The position numbers and the translations under genes are program-made. Below are positions 1 to 10,660 of a stretch of 64,000 bases of DNA, piece after piece (position 1 is the stretch's first letter; each line of letters begins with the position of its first letter). The DNA is taken from positions 292,501-356,500 of the forward strand of contig JACEFZ010011719.1 in NCBI GenBank assembly GCA_014155875.1. Reading direction: 5' to 3'. Under the pieces are notes generated by a model, which had not been told where the DNA came from, searched no databases, and saw only the letters and a program-made list of their open reading frames with translations. Origin of the DNA: Cepaea nemoralis. Taxonomy: Eukaryota > Mollusca > Gastropoda > Stylommatophora > Helicidae.

Positions 1-315
1 CAGATTGGCTGGTGCCACACCATTAAGTTGTGTTTTTATGCATGATAAGGTAGAACTGGTGAAGGCCCTCTGGGAGCATGTGAATAATGCAGAAGAACAG
101 ATAGACTATCATGATCTAGAGTAAATGCAGCAGCAAAGAGTGGTCAGGCGAGTTGGTCGACAGTCGTCATTCAGGAGTAAAGGACGTATAATCACATTGC
201 AACGGGCATCATTTTAATTGGATCTCTTCGCTGGCTGTTGAAGATGAGGACTGAGCGCTAATGGAAATGCCCCTAGTGCAGTGAGGTCGGTTCTTTGCTC
301 AACTCAACTCAACTC
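1..315 (+). mobile_element. 3' end of an I/Nimb-like LINE (after RNase H)
   Basis: Frame 3 reads RLAG, then MHDK and ALWEHV, matching closely the C-terminal tail of the better-preserved copy at 21622-21975. An in-frame TAA in the middle shows decay. The element ends in an (ACTCA) repeat near 300-315, the same tail as the minus-strand copy at 9650. The RNase H core lies off the window's left edge. LINE identity is clear; the clade is inferred from the RNase H in sister copies. Confidence 0.75.
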
Positions 316-860
316 TTTGCTAATACTAAAATTGGAACACGATGTGACAACATGAAAACGTGTTACGAATGATACCGTAGTGAACAATGAGAGAAGATTA
401 GTAACAGTTAATCATGATGGTATTGAAAATATAAGCACATACACTGCTATGATATGTTTTTGATTAGTGGTTTTCAAGAACAATGATCGTTAAAGGCAAG
501 TTGGTTCATCGTGTGATGATGAAGATGATGTTTTTAACGTTGTAGTATAAACACACACACTAACATACTTTCGTTCTGAAACTTGAGCTCCACAACGTGT
601 TTAGTTTTGTTGGTACAGACATGACGTTCGCAAACATTCATATAGTGGACGGAGTTAACGGGGTGGCATTTGTCTCCAACGTAGCAACCTAGGTGTCACA
701 AATACAGCTGAATCAACTCAGTATGTAAGCTAGTCATCATCATCATCATCATCATAATCGTCCAAATCAAGTGTCAAATACATTATTGCATAATGCAGAA
801 AAACCATTCTCTTTGTCAAACGAAGTAAGGAAAAGCATTCTTAAGTGATGTATTGACCCA
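316..860. other. No gene seen
   Basis: AT-rich sequence without a recognisable gene. A short (ATC)n run lies at about 735-760. A 75-codon minus-strand open stretch at 767-994 has no recognisable motif. Confidence 0.5.
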
Positions 861-866
861 GTCCTG

Positions 867-1165
867 GTGTACAAAAGGAATCTTGGATGTATAAGACAAC
901 TGAGGGTTAATGTAGTGGCTGCCGCATCTGTAGGAGACAGTCCGCATTCATTTGGCGCGTCACGAGAAGAGAAGGCTGGAGTAAATCGTGACAACGGGTA
1001 TTTGGGCGGAAATCAGGAGGAGTACGAAAGAGAAGATGCTGGTCATTTTAACATCGTGGCATGGAGAGATATCTTTATCAGACGTATATAGCAGTACACG
1101 GGACAGAAGGTTGTGGACAGACATGGTCATCAACGCCACACTCATGAATTATAAGAAGAAGAAGG
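867..1165 (+). mobile_element. C-terminal tail fragment of a LINE
   Basis: The frame beginning at 988 contains KEKMLVILTSWHG and later TRDRRLW. The same block occurs at 48961-49203 (EKMLDSLTSCHGG, TRDRRLY) and 45880-46116 (EMMLDGLRRWHGG, TDRDLRR). This is the region after the reverse transcriptase in many invertebrate LINEs. It ends in a short (AAG)n tail at about 1153-1165. It is 5'-truncated and has no catalytic domain. Confidence 0.65.
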
Positions 1166-1184
1166 AGAGTGCATACAATGTGAA

Positions 1185-1605
1185 AGTGGGGGGGCTGAGT
1201 GGTCTCGAGATATGGTGTCCGCCTCGAGTGTTGGAGGTCCCGGGTTCAGGCACCGGTGAGGACCGGGATTTATTTTAAAAATCCACCTGGACTTCCAGTA
1301 ATAAAATTTCCCCTGGCCTCTGGGTAGTGAGATCGGACGCCCGTGTGTATTGTTGCGCACGTAAAAAATCCCTTGGCAGTTGGAAATCGAAAAAGAGTAG
1401 CCTAACGGCGCTGCCCGGGCAAAATTTCGAGTTAAAAATCTACCCAAAGTATTTCAGGATCCTCGCCGATGCAACGGAGTTCGTGCATAGAGCTGGGTTT
1501 CTCCAGACTCAGGTTTGAGTTAGGAGGAAAACGGAGCACTTATGAGTTAAACCGTGTGCCGTGATGTTGATCCAAGGACTAAACTAAACTAAAACTAAAC
1601 TAATG
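1185..1605 (+). mobile_element. SINE family A, copy 1
   Basis: Starts with a tRNA-like head (GGCTGAGTGGTC as an A-box-like motif, a later GGGTTCAGGC as a B-box-like motif) and ends in a (CTAAA)n tail at 1578-1603. The same sequence occurs in reverse orientation at 46205-46575, with the complementary (TTTAG)n tail. Two copies sharing head, body and tail repeat define a SINE family. The 101-codon and 96-codon open frames across it are incidental. Confidence 0.75.
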
Positions 1606-1644
1606 TGAAAGTAATAAACAATGTGTATAGATGGTTGAATTCTC

Positions 1645-2766
1645 CTCGGGAGACAATCAATCATGTTATTCGTGCTGCCCTCGGGAGACAATCAATCATG
1701 TTATTCGTGCTGCCCTCGGGAGACAATCAATCATGTTATTCGTGCTGCCCTCGGGAGACAATCAATCATGCTATTCGTGCTGCCCACGGGAGACAATCAA
1801 TCATGCTATTCGTGCTGCCCACGGGAGACAATCAATCATGCTATTCGTGCTGCCCACGGGAGACAATCAATCATGCTATTCGTGCTGCCCACGGGAGACA
1901 ATCAATCATGCTATTCGTGCTGCCCACGGGAGACAATCAATCATGCTATTCGTGCTGCCCACAGGGAGACAATCAATCATGCTATTCGTGCTGCCCACGG
2001 GAGACAATCAATCATGCTATTCGTGCTGCCCACGGGAGACAATCAATCATGCTATTCGTGCTGCCCACGGGAGACAATCAATCATGCTATTCGTGCTGCC
2101 CACAGGGAGACAATCAATCATGCTATTCGTGCTGCCCACGGGAGACAATCAATCATGCTATTCGTGCTGCCCACGGGAGACAATCAATCATGCTATTCGT
2201 GCTGCCCACGGAGACAATCAATCATGCTATTCGTGCTGCCCACGGGAGACAATCAATCATGCTATTCGTGCTGCCCACGGGAGACAATCAATCATGCTAT
2301 TCGTGCTGCCCACGGGAGACAATCAATCATGCTATTCGTGCTGCCCACAGGGAGACAATCAATCATGCTATTCGTGCTGCCCACGGGAGACAATCATCAT
2401 GCTATTCGTGCTGCCCACGGGAGACAATCAATCATGCTATTCGTGCTGCCCACGGGAGACAATCAATCATGCTATTCGTGCTGCCCACGGGAGACAATCA
2501 ATCATGCTATTCGTGCTGCCCACGGGAGACAATCAATCATGCTATTCGTGCTGCCCACGGGAGACAATCAATCATGCTATTCGTGCTGCCCACGGGAGAC
2601 AATCAATCATGCTATTCGTGCTGCCCCACGGGAGACAATCAATCATGCTATTCGTGCTGCCCACGGGAGACAATCAATCATGCTATTCGTGCTGCCCACG
2701 GGAGACAATCAATCATGCTATTCGTGCTGCCCACGGGAGACAATCAATCATGCTATTCGTGTTGCA
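1645..2766. repeat. 35-bp minisatellite, about 32 units
   Basis: Unit begins GGGAGACAATCAATCATG. The first three or four units carry ATGTTATT and CCCTCGGG; the rest are homogenised to ATGCTATT and CCCACGGG. A few units are 34 or 36 bp long through single-base indels. Because 35 is not a multiple of three and the unit has no stop in any forward frame, all three plus frames stay open for over 1.1 kb, giving overlapping 'proteins' of 381-457 residues. I regard these as artefacts of the array. Confidence 0.95.
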
Positions 2767-2829
2767 GATGTCTCCCACTTTCAAGAATTGATTTACACAC
2801 ACGAGTAAAGAGCACAATGAAATCAAGTC

Positions 2830-3530
2830 CAGATACAACTTGGCAAAGAACACAAGCAGTCCAGGGTATTCTTTGCATTTTTCTCAGCAACTACATTTTC
2901 ACTGCCGTTATATGTTTTTCATCATGTCTACTCATGGTCCACGTTTCTCATCCATACATATCTGCAGGCTCCATGTAGCACTTCACCGCTCAATTTCTCG
3001 ATACAAATGACATCATTTTATTAGTCAAGTGTGTTTTCCATTTTGCACAAGGCTACCTTTGCCATCTTGATGTTTGTTTTAATCAAGTAAAGGCACCTCC
3101 GATCAGATGTTATGACTGTTCCGAGATAGTTGCACCGCGGTTCAATTGTTTAAGAATATCCCCATTTACCACTATATTACGTTGTGCTATTCCTGCCATC
3201 TTTAAGACGGCCATAATTTATGCGCGTTTACGGTTTATTTTTCTAACACTAGTTGTTCACTGTGTACAATAACCACATCTACTAAATGGTGTAGATCCTG
3301 TTCATTGTCCGCATAATCAATGTTATTGATGGTATGTCCCCAGTGTTGATACCTCTCATGTCTTTTACATTTCTAAAAAATATGTTCACAGTATAGAGAA
3401 AAACGAAATGAAGACATTACACACCCCTGCCGTTCACCACTCTTAAACGGCGGACCTTGCTTCCTCTAGACACCTTCCACCCAAGGTAACCAGGTTTACC
3501 TAACAGTGGTTAGGGTTTGTTTCTTAACAA
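2830..3530 (-). pseudogene. Degenerate LINE reverse transcriptase fragment
   Basis: Reading the minus strand from about 3350 downward gives a YADN motif in the position of the RT active-site YADD, then LVDVV and SEQ, then a stretch ending LGTVITSD-like in a shifted frame, then MAKVALCKM, and finally ETWTMSRH near 2940, equivalent to the usual YGCETWT block. Stops and frameshifts break it repeatedly. It covers only the C-terminal half of an RT. Confidence 0.65.
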
Positions 3531-3548
3531 TTTTGCAAAGGCGGCAGC

Positions 3549-3923
3549 CTAAAATCCCGCTGTTTGCGATGTCCAATTGCGGTAGGATTTGTTCACTTGC
3601 GTAACTTGCACACGGAACTTAGAGTAGGAGTAGACACCAGTCCTGGTATCAGCCTGGTTCCACAGCAGCACTTGCGTCATCGCTGCCATCCTTACTTCGT
3701 ACCAGAAATAAAACATTGACGTCAGTGAATCCACATCGTTGTCCAGTATGAGTACAATTGGCACGGACAGACACGAGAGGTACATTGGGAAAACGAGGTG
3801 TCTCGTCAACCAACACAGAACTGGCACTATTAGCCATCGGACGCTGATGCATATGCTGGGGGCGGGAATGGGGAGGATCTGAATACCTATGAACCTGTCC
3901 GGAGTGCAATTACGATACCCCAA
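3549..3923 (-). other. Unassigned open region
   Basis: Two overlapping minus-strand frames are open here (124 and 86 codons). The shorter contains NCTHTGQRC, faintly like the cysteine spacing of the modules at 55935 and 60659, but no acceptor site of the right phase precedes it and the resemblance is short. I do not assign a function. Confidence 0.2.
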
Positions 3924-4600
3924 CTTTTAACTGATAACTGATAACTTAATTTTTCGCCCTCTCAGCGAAAGCTAATTATTTGATCTCACTACCAAAGAGA
4001 TTGGGAGGACGTGTAATATTATTAGATGCATATGGTTCTTGGAAACACAAGGTAGCTGATAAATGCTCTGTTGTGTTGTATGATGTGTTAGTACGAGGGA
4101 AAGTAATAAGAGACAACAATTTTATTGTAATTGTGGCGATATTCCCGAGGATTCCACTCTTCATTTTCTGCCTAAAGAGTTCTTGAGCTAGTTATAAACG
4201 GAGAAACTCCACAAGGGATTCTTTCGTTATCGGGTCCTTGGTAAATATACAACTCTACTTTAAAATTAGAAAAGTAGAGAAATATAGTAACATATAATCA
4301 CCTAGTATAGCACAACTCACCCCTTAACGGGATCTTAAGAATATTCAGTCACTAGGCAGACAAATCGTGAGCCCCGGACTACTTCAGGTCCGAAGCGCTA
4401 GTTTACTTATGAATTATCAGATCCGGACGTTAAAATTATTACTTCGTGAAGACAACTTCTGCTATGTTTCGCTGCGTACAATACGCTCAAGCTGGCGATC
4501 TACATTACCAATTTTCATTGGGACAAAGTGATGTTTCCTAAGATAAGGTAATTGCCATTTATCTTAACTTAACACTGTAGTTTAGAGTAATCGATTACTG
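3924..4600. other. No gene seen
   Basis: AT-rich sequence with short opposing open stretches (62-68 codons) and no motif I recognise. Confidence 0.5.
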
Positions 4601-4676
4601 ATGGAAGATACCGCGTTCTTGCACAGAATCAAGGGTGACAAGGTCAAGACTACACTCAAGACCAAGAATGATTGCG

Positions 4677-4862
4677 TGACCAGTTTAACCTACATTGTTG
4701 TCTTGATTAAAGGAGTTGGTGTTATGAAAGGTGACCAGTTGACCAGTGTAACCTACATTGTTGTCTTGATTAAAGGAGTTGGTGTTATGAAAGGTGACCA
4801 GTTGACCAGTGTAACCTACATTGTTGTCTTGATTAAAGGAGTTGGTGTTATGAAAGAAGCTT
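4677..4862. repeat. 63-bp tandem repeat, 3 units
   Basis: Three near-identical copies spaced 63 bp apart, each containing TAACCTACATTGTTGTCTTG. The unit is 21 codons, so an 87-codon plus frame (4601-4864) repeats TYIVVLIKGVGVMK three times. Nothing else supports translation. Confidence 0.85.
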
Positions 4863-5009
4863 GATGTGTCTACCGCATCGTTCTGCCGAATCTATGTATT
4901 TATACGATGGCTATATTGATATCCTATTTAAAAGAGCTTTCATTTAAGTATGCACATGATAAGGGGAAAATAACATTGTTACTCTGCTATCATCTAGTGA
5001 TATTCATTC

Positions 5010-5490
5010 ATTCATTCAGTAGCATGTCCTTTGCAGAACCTCGCTGCCATAGAAACCTTCCGGAAAACCTCTCGATCACAAGCAAGATGTCCCGCGTCTG
5101 ATACACCCATCTGGAGATCGTCCGCCACATCCTGCACCCATCTTCTCTTTGGCCTTCCTCTTCCTCTCTTCCCAGGCATATATCCTTCCAATATTGGTCT
5201 CTCCAAACTTTCGTGACGTTTAAAGTGACCAAAATATTTCAATTTTCTTTGTTTTATCGTCTTTAATAGCCAACCTTCTTCAATATTCAATTCTTTAAGT
5301 ATGGATACATTTGTTCTTTTCTTTACCCAAGATATTCTTAGAACTCGTCTATAACATTTATATTCAAAGGCGTTTATGCGCTGTTCAGCTTGTTTAGTAA
5401 GTGTCCATGTCTCACAGGAGTATGTTGCAATGGGAAAGATGCATGCTCTAAAACATCTAATTTTTGTAATTCTGTCTGCCCCACTTCATA
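5010..5490 (-). pseudogene. LINE C-terminal domain with (GAAT) tail
   Basis: On the minus strand the frame reads CETWTLTKQ, then AFEYKCYRR, LRISWVKKRTN, KLKYFGHFKRH and GKRGRGRPKRRW, the usual post-RT C-terminus of many animal LINEs. It is open from about 5460 to 5012 and ends in a (TGAA)n tail next to 5003-5020. Everything 5' of this is missing, as expected of target-primed truncation. Confidence 0.85.
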
Positions 5491-5825
5491 TCTAGTGATA
5501 TGCTTTAGTAATATACCGATTTAGCTCCTTAGGAATGTAGGAACCTTTATTTACTACATCCAACTAACATGGGATGAGTTAATGCAATTAATCATTCAAC
5601 ATTGGGTAATTAAACCTGCATGAAAGAGAATCTCTTTTCTTCTTATTAAAGGGCAACATTGGGAAGAGTAATTCATTGTTCGCATACTACCACTACTTAT
5701 TTTCATCAGTAGAACACAACCTAATAACATCAGTTATAATAAATAGTATATGGCTAATGTGATGTCAGGGTGACGTTTATTCCTCAATCATCAAAGAGAA
5801 CTAAACAACTAGTCCTTACGGACGA
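5491..5825. other. No gene seen
   Basis: AT-rich spacer between a LINE fragment and a GT array; no motif recognised. Confidence 0.5.
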
Positions 5826-5829
5826 AAGA

Positions 5830-5905
5830 CAAGTGTGTGTGTCTGTGTGTGTGTGTGTGTGTGTTTGTGGGTGTGGGTGTGTGTGTGTGTGTGTGTGTGT
5901 GTGAA
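5830..5905. repeat. (GT)n microsatellite
   Basis: Imperfect GT dinucleotide run with GGGT interruptions. Confidence 0.95.
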
Positions 5906-5910
5906 GTGAT

Positions 5911-6246
5911 TTGGATGGAGTGTGTTCTTATATAAATGGGTTCCAGTCCTCAAGACTTGTCTCAACGATCTGGGCCTTTACAAGACGAGGTGACGTTCTT
6001 CCAGACAAGGCTGTTCCAGCCGAGCACCTGTTAGTCAATGCTCTTTCCGTGATCAAGTCTACCAGTCATGCCAAAATATCAGGTAGTAACGAATATGAAT
6101 TGATGACACTATATTTTCTGATGGCTTACCCGAAGGGGGAGCCAATTATCACGTATGACTGTGAGATATGGCAGATGACTTTCACCAAGTTGTTCGTTTC
6201 AAGTTCTCCCTCTTTGGATTGCGGAACACCTATCAATGGCCTATGA
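5911..6246 (+). other. Unrecognised 111-codon open frame
   Basis: Begins ATGGATGGAG directly after the GT array and runs to TGA at 6244. The product has no signal peptide, membrane segment or motif I know, and no splice context or repeat copy supports it. It may be chance. Confidence 0.15.
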
Positions 6247-6344
6247 TATGGCCAAGCGACATCGTAATTTGGCATTGAAGAACACGCCTATTGTGTAAGA
6301 CAACCATATTTAGGAACGAAATCAACGTTTTCAGCCTAGTACTA

Positions 6345-6603
6345 TAATGACCGGGAGTCTCTGTGGAAAAGTGGTCAAGCCGTTTGACTCGTGCTCCGAA
6401 GGTTGTGGGTTCGATTCCGGGCCGTGCCCTTTCGGTTTACGAGTTAAATGTTTCGGAGACTCCTGTGGGTCGTCGCTAAAAGCTACGGAGTTCGTGCTTT
6501 GTACGACGCTTTCCGCGCTGCGGAAAGAGACTGGGCCATATGGGATAAAACCCGGTGCGATGAAGTCGACCGTGTCGACTTTTAAGCGACCTTTTTTTTA
6601 AGT
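6345..6603 (+). mobile_element. tRNA-derived SINE family B, copy 1
   Basis: The head has an A-box-like TGGTCAAGCCG at about 6371 and a B-box GGTTCGATTCC at about 6409, spaced as in a tRNA. The body carries GCTACGGAGTTCGTGCTTTG and an ATATGGGATAAAACCCGGTG block, ending at a T-run (6590-6600). A second copy in reverse orientation is at 23090-23270. Confidence 0.85.
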
Positions 6604-7720
6604 GACTATAATGACCTTCGTTCGTATGAGTGATGTGTGGTAGAAATAAAGCCAATTTGCATGGCCACAATTATTCTCGTCTAATGAACTATTTGACTGA
6701 AATTATGGCTCTATTACCTAGTTCATAGAGTAGCAAGATAACTCAATTCTCATCGTCCTACCTGCACTTAACTGTTTTCTTCCCGAAGAGAAGACAAGTC
6801 TGGGAACATTGATGTGATAGAGTGAGATAAATAGGTCAAGAGGCAATGGCACTAGATAATATTTGTTAGCCTCCTATTTTGGCATACGTTCGTGTTCATC
6901 GGCACCCCATATGGTGCATATTGCCTAACTTGACATTGTTCTTAACATGTTGAACTAAAAACTGGCACCAGATAGTCTTCGAGAGCTCAACCTGAATAAA
7001 TGAACAATAGGTTATCTATCATGATGTCATAGAAGGTGTGACAATACGCCCTAAAGTCTTGAAAGAACTAGAGTTGTCAAGTGGCATCATCTTGGCTGAT
7101 CTACAAGTGGCATCAATTCCGATCTATCGACTAAGATGAGGATTGTCCAGAGTTATCACATGCAACCGAAATGGGGAACTGCGACACTGCCGGGTGAACG
7201 TGATGCTACTTCCAGAAATATGGACCGTGACTAAAGGAAGGCTGTGATGAAAACATTGTAATAATTATACCTGACAACTTGGCTGGAATACTTATCCTTC
7301 TCGCAGGATACTCAGTGTAGTACATCTCATATATATTTGTATTGCTCCTTTGTGACTGTTGACGGGCCTAGATTAAATCATTGTGTAGTGTTCTGAATTC
7401 GCATATAAGTAATGTCTTTGTCTAGAGCGGGAGTAAATTAATTACTGTGTACTGGATAGCAATCCAAGGAACTTACTGGTCTTCAGAAAGTGATAACCTA
7501 ACTGGCCATAGATGTTCCTTGAAAACTGTTTAGTGACATTTAGGAAGCCAACGTCACCCTTTTTGTTAACATAACATGCAGGGAAGAGTGTAGGCATAAT
7601 CAAACCAATTCAGGCCTGAGGATCCTTCAGTTTACGAATAAACACATGCGTTTTAGAAATTGTCTGCTTGACTATCACTTTGCACCATGGAAGAACAACG
7701 AGACGATTTCTTTGTGCTTA
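6604..7720. other. No gene seen
   Basis: About 1.1 kb of AT-rich sequence without long open frames or recognised repeats. Confidence 0.55.
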
Positions 7721-7724
7721 TTTT

Positions 7725-7800
7725 TGTTTGTTTTTTTTGTTTTTTTTTTTGGGGGGGGGGGGTTTTTGGGGGGGGGGGGGGTGTTCTTTTTTCTCTTTTG
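7725..7800. repeat. T-run and G-run tract
   Basis: Alternating poly-T and poly-G blocks, with two G runs over ten bases near 7752 and 7768. The G runs could form a G-quadruplex. Confidence 0.8.
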
Positions 7801-7957
7801 TTGGGTGTTTTGTTGTTCTTGTTAACTTTCGTTGTTGTTAGAGGTGTTGAAACGTTTTAAAGTCTTGAGAAGAGTTATGATTCATTATAGATGCATGTGT
7901 TTGACTCAGGGGTGAATGATCGAATGAGGTGGCAAATATGAAGACAAAATGCAAGAA

Positions 7958-7978
7958 TGTATATATATATATATATAG

Positions 7979-8028
<50 letters not shown>
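7958..8028. repeat. (AT)n microsatellite, left
   Basis: Nearly pure AT dinucleotide run that abuts the GC-rich block at 8030-8420. A similar run closes the other side. Confidence 0.95.
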
Positions 8029-8029
<1 letters not shown>

Positions 8030-8419
8030 TCGCAGCAGACGAGCACTATCTCCGGTGGGACTATTCCCGTTGGTCGCGGGATCCGCACGAGTCAGGCGGG
8101 GAGTCTGACGGTAGTACACGCTTACACAGGTCCAGACACTTGCGACTGACAGATATACGAGCCCTATGTTACAGGCGCCGTACGAGGCCCTCATCCTGGG
8201 ACATGGCTGAACGCCTCTAAGTCAAGTTCCATGGTTTGCGGGGTCTGGCTACCACTCGCCACCTGCTCGCGGAGACGAGGTCTCAGAGGTTTGACACTGA
8301 GCCGCCAGCGTTTGCAGCCTACCTGTTTCCAGACGTACTGGTTATCCATTTCTCAAACAAGGCAAGGCTGAGAGAGAGATCATGCACGCTTGGGCATCGG
8401 GTGTTCTCTGAAACTCTAC

Positions 8420-8420
<1 letters not shown>
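8030..8420 (+). rRNA. Possible 28S rRNA 3'-end-like fragment
   Basis: A GC-rich island between two AT arrays. At 8207-8224 it reads CTGAACGCCTCTAAGTCA, which from memory equals a near-invariant block close to the 3' end of eukaryotic 28S rRNA. Upstream AGTAC and GGTCCAGACACTTG loosely resemble the AGTACGAG and GGTTCAGACATTTG blocks that precede it in 28S. The rest diverges, so this is at best a decayed rDNA copy or an rRNA-derived SINE head. Confidence 0.35.
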
Positions 8421-8496
<76 letters not shown>

Positions 8497-8502
8497 TAGA
8501 TA
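8421..8502. repeat. (AT)n microsatellite, right
   Basis: Pure AT dinucleotide run ending in ATAGATAGATAG. It mirrors the run at 7958-8028 around the GC-rich island. Confidence 0.95.
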
Positions 8503-8604
8503 GAATTACTGGGAGATCTGGTTGATGGTTCATTTCATATTAAAAACCAAGTATGAACAAAAGCAAAATGCAAGAACCGTTTGGTTGAAAAATGAGCTGT
8601 CTAC

Positions 8605-8718
8605 CCTGCTTGATTATGTCCCATGTTCCATTATTACATTGCCAATCAGTACATTTCTGGCCTCTAGGTCTCTCGAGGATCTCCCCGTGTCTGTAGTACT
8701 GCCCCACCCAAAAGCAAT
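8605..8718 (-). CDS. Paralogous cysteine-rich module exon
   Basis: On the minus strand an acceptor (TGTGCTCTCCAG) precedes 8718 and a donor (GTAGAC) follows 8605. The 114-bp exon is phase 1 at both ends, like exon 51540-51656. Its translation contains QYYRHGEILERPRGQKC and then WQCNNGTWDI, aligning with RFYRHGQVF, then SHCLKYRCNNGGWGI of that exon, with all three cysteines and the YRHG and CNNG.W motifs kept. No stop or frameshift is present. I found no partner exons on this strand, so it may belong to a second gene reaching outside the window, to one with exons I missed, or to a solitary duplicated exon. Confidence 0.75.
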
Positions 8719-8919
8719 CTGGAGAGCACAGACACACATTACTAATATGCTCTGTACATATACATGTCAATATAGGTCACACCTACTAATGTGTTTACCA
8801 CAACCGTTGCTCAAAAGAGTATACCGAACATGTTTCTAATACAAATGTTGGATTGTGTCAACCTGAAATGCCAGGTTGCATTTATAAATCACTCCAAGAG
8901 GTTGGCATGTCCGAATATA

Positions 8920-9065
8920 TAATAATGCCTGCCCTTAAACACCTGGTGTTCCGTTGCCGAGGTAAGGGGTTCAAAGCCTACACCGGACAATTGGACTACA
9001 ATTTTTATCTCCCGTCCTAGACTTATGGACATAAAGTACAAGTACTTCTGAAGTCGGAGGGGAAT
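8920..9065 (+). mobile_element. tRNA-like SINE fragment
   Basis: Contains GGGGTTCAAAGCC (B-box-like, about 8966) and a TTGCCGAGGTAAG stretch upstream. The minus strand reads GVGFEPLTSATEHQV, a typical back-translation of a tRNA T-arm SINE. Single copy here, so weak. Confidence 0.4.
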
Positions 9066-9645
9066 TCGCATGATGGCAGGAACACTGCTAATAGGGAAAG
9101 CTAATCCACACGCAACATTCAGAACAGCAATAATTGCAGTAGTGTATATGGAATACGCTAGGGTTCAAAGCGATCGAGAGCAATTTTTTAAAATCCTTCT
9201 ATAAGAAGGTAGTTTGGGGGTGGGGGGGGGGGGGGGGGGGTGGGGATACTTGAACATGTCGCAATAGAATAGGCTGGCACTTGTCCTAGCTACCTCGTTA
9301 ACCATGTAATAGCTTCCTGTTTAAAAAAATAAAACGTTTCCTGCTATGAGAGTGTAACATGCATGGACTATTCTATTGTCTAAACCTGTGGAATCGAACC
9401 CTCGTCCCACTGATTAGCTCCCTGTGAACTACACATACGAGCTGTCCCTGCCATGTAGCAGTCCGTCCACATGAAGACTGTATATTACACAATATAAACA
9501 ATCACCTGTAACTGGGGTCCGAGCAATGTATTCGCTTAGTGGATCTAGGTAATCTAATTCATAAAAAAAACAGGCCGCACCTTGCATTGTTCTCGCAAGT
9601 TCTTCACGTGTTCTTTCACGTGTATACTGCAGGGTTATGTATTAT
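9066..9645. other. No gene seen; G-run at about 9218-9240
   Basis: A G-rich tract of over 20 bases with one or two interruptions lies at 9217-9243. The remainder shows no gene. Confidence 0.5.
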
Positions 9646-9649
9646 ATGT

Positions 9650-10310
9650 ATGTTGAGTTGAGTTGAGTTAAGGTGAGTTAAGAACCGACAACACTGCACT
9701 CAGAATATTCCTATACGTGCTCAGTCCCCTCGTTCAACCGCCAGCGAAGAGTCATACTATTAATCGTTCCCACCGCTGTCTGATTAAAAATTCTCCTGGT
9801 CTTCTGCAATCTTCTTTCCACATATGGGTTATCAATCTGTTCCTCCGCCTTCTCCACCTGGTCCCACAAGCGCATGACCCCTCCCCCTTGTCCATAGGCA
9901 AGATACCCCCAAGAGGTGCATTCCCTGCTAACCTATTAGCCTGTTCATTCCCCAGTACACCCGCATTGTCAGGGCAAAATATCCATACAATTCTCACAAT
10001 CTGTGACCTCTGAAGCGACGAGAGCCATTCCACACGAAACATTCCTTTCTCCAATTGGCTAATCATATTCTTTGAATCCGTAATGAACACAAAGTGTGTT
10101 GCTATAGTCTCCTCTAGCCACCGGAATGCCGCTGTTACTGCCTCCACCTCCATTCTCATGCTGGAGGTCGTAGTCTCATATGCCAGGCTCTCCTTTTTCA
10201 CGACTCGCCCATTAGCCTTTGCAATAAAACCCCAGCCACTATGTCTGTTTCTCACCACTGTGTGCTCGATACCTTTGACAACAGCCAGCGGGGAGAGAAT
10301 GAAGTATTAT
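9650..10310 (-). pseudogene. I/Nimb-like LINE 3' end with RNase H domain
   Basis: The 168-codon minus frame (10258-9752) reads GWGFIAKANG, then MRMEVEAVTAAFRWLEE, FITDSKNMI, and WIFCPDNAGVLGNEQANRLAG. The order G.G, E, D, and N.AD-like block is that of RNase H type 1 as carried by I-clade LINEs; the usual HAG appears here as NAG. The C-terminus is followed by an (ACTCA)n tail at 9655-9680, matching the copy at 1-315. It lacks EN and RT and is 5'-truncated. Confidence 0.85.
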
Positions 10311-10499
10311 ATGTAATGAATACTTAAATCATTTCGGTTTGAATACGTAACACGCATAATTACGGGCACGGCTGCATTGTGGATACATTGTTATACCCAT
10401 GATACTCGCAGATTCACTACAATGTCCTTCAGTTTACACAACAGTGGATGTATAATTAGAATAGCGCAAGCTTCAGCATATTTGATTATTCGTGTATTG

Positions 10500-10660
10500 T
10501 TTCGTGTTGTCTTTTATGTGATAATTATAAACAGCTCAAACGAGGGCGAAACTCGAGTATAGTGCTTCCATATTGACGTGGATAGGCCTTAGGTTCCTAC
10601 CAGAATGCGATCGGCGTTGCCAGTAGTGGGTTATGCTCAATATTTAAATTTCAAATCCCG
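10500..10660 (+). mobile_element. SINE family C, 3' part
   Basis: Contains AGCTCAAACGAGGGCGAAAC, then GACGTGGATAGGCC, then GCGATCGGCGTTGCCAGTAG and TGCTCAATATT. The same ordered blocks occur at 36195-36425 (plus, full length) and 43636-43770 (minus). Confidence 0.75.

Noticed and set aside
1640..2766. Possible CRISPR array (35-bp direct repeats)
   Set aside because: The repeats are contiguous with no unique spacers, and the window is eukaryotic.
1605..2978. 457-codon plus-strand open frame
   Set aside because: It is the 35-bp minisatellite read through; the two other forward frames are equally open, so there is no sign of a coding choice.
3649..3909. Extra cysteine module exon on the minus strand (NCTHTGQRC)
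   Set aside because: No splice sites of phase 1 flank it and the similarity covers fewer than ten residues.
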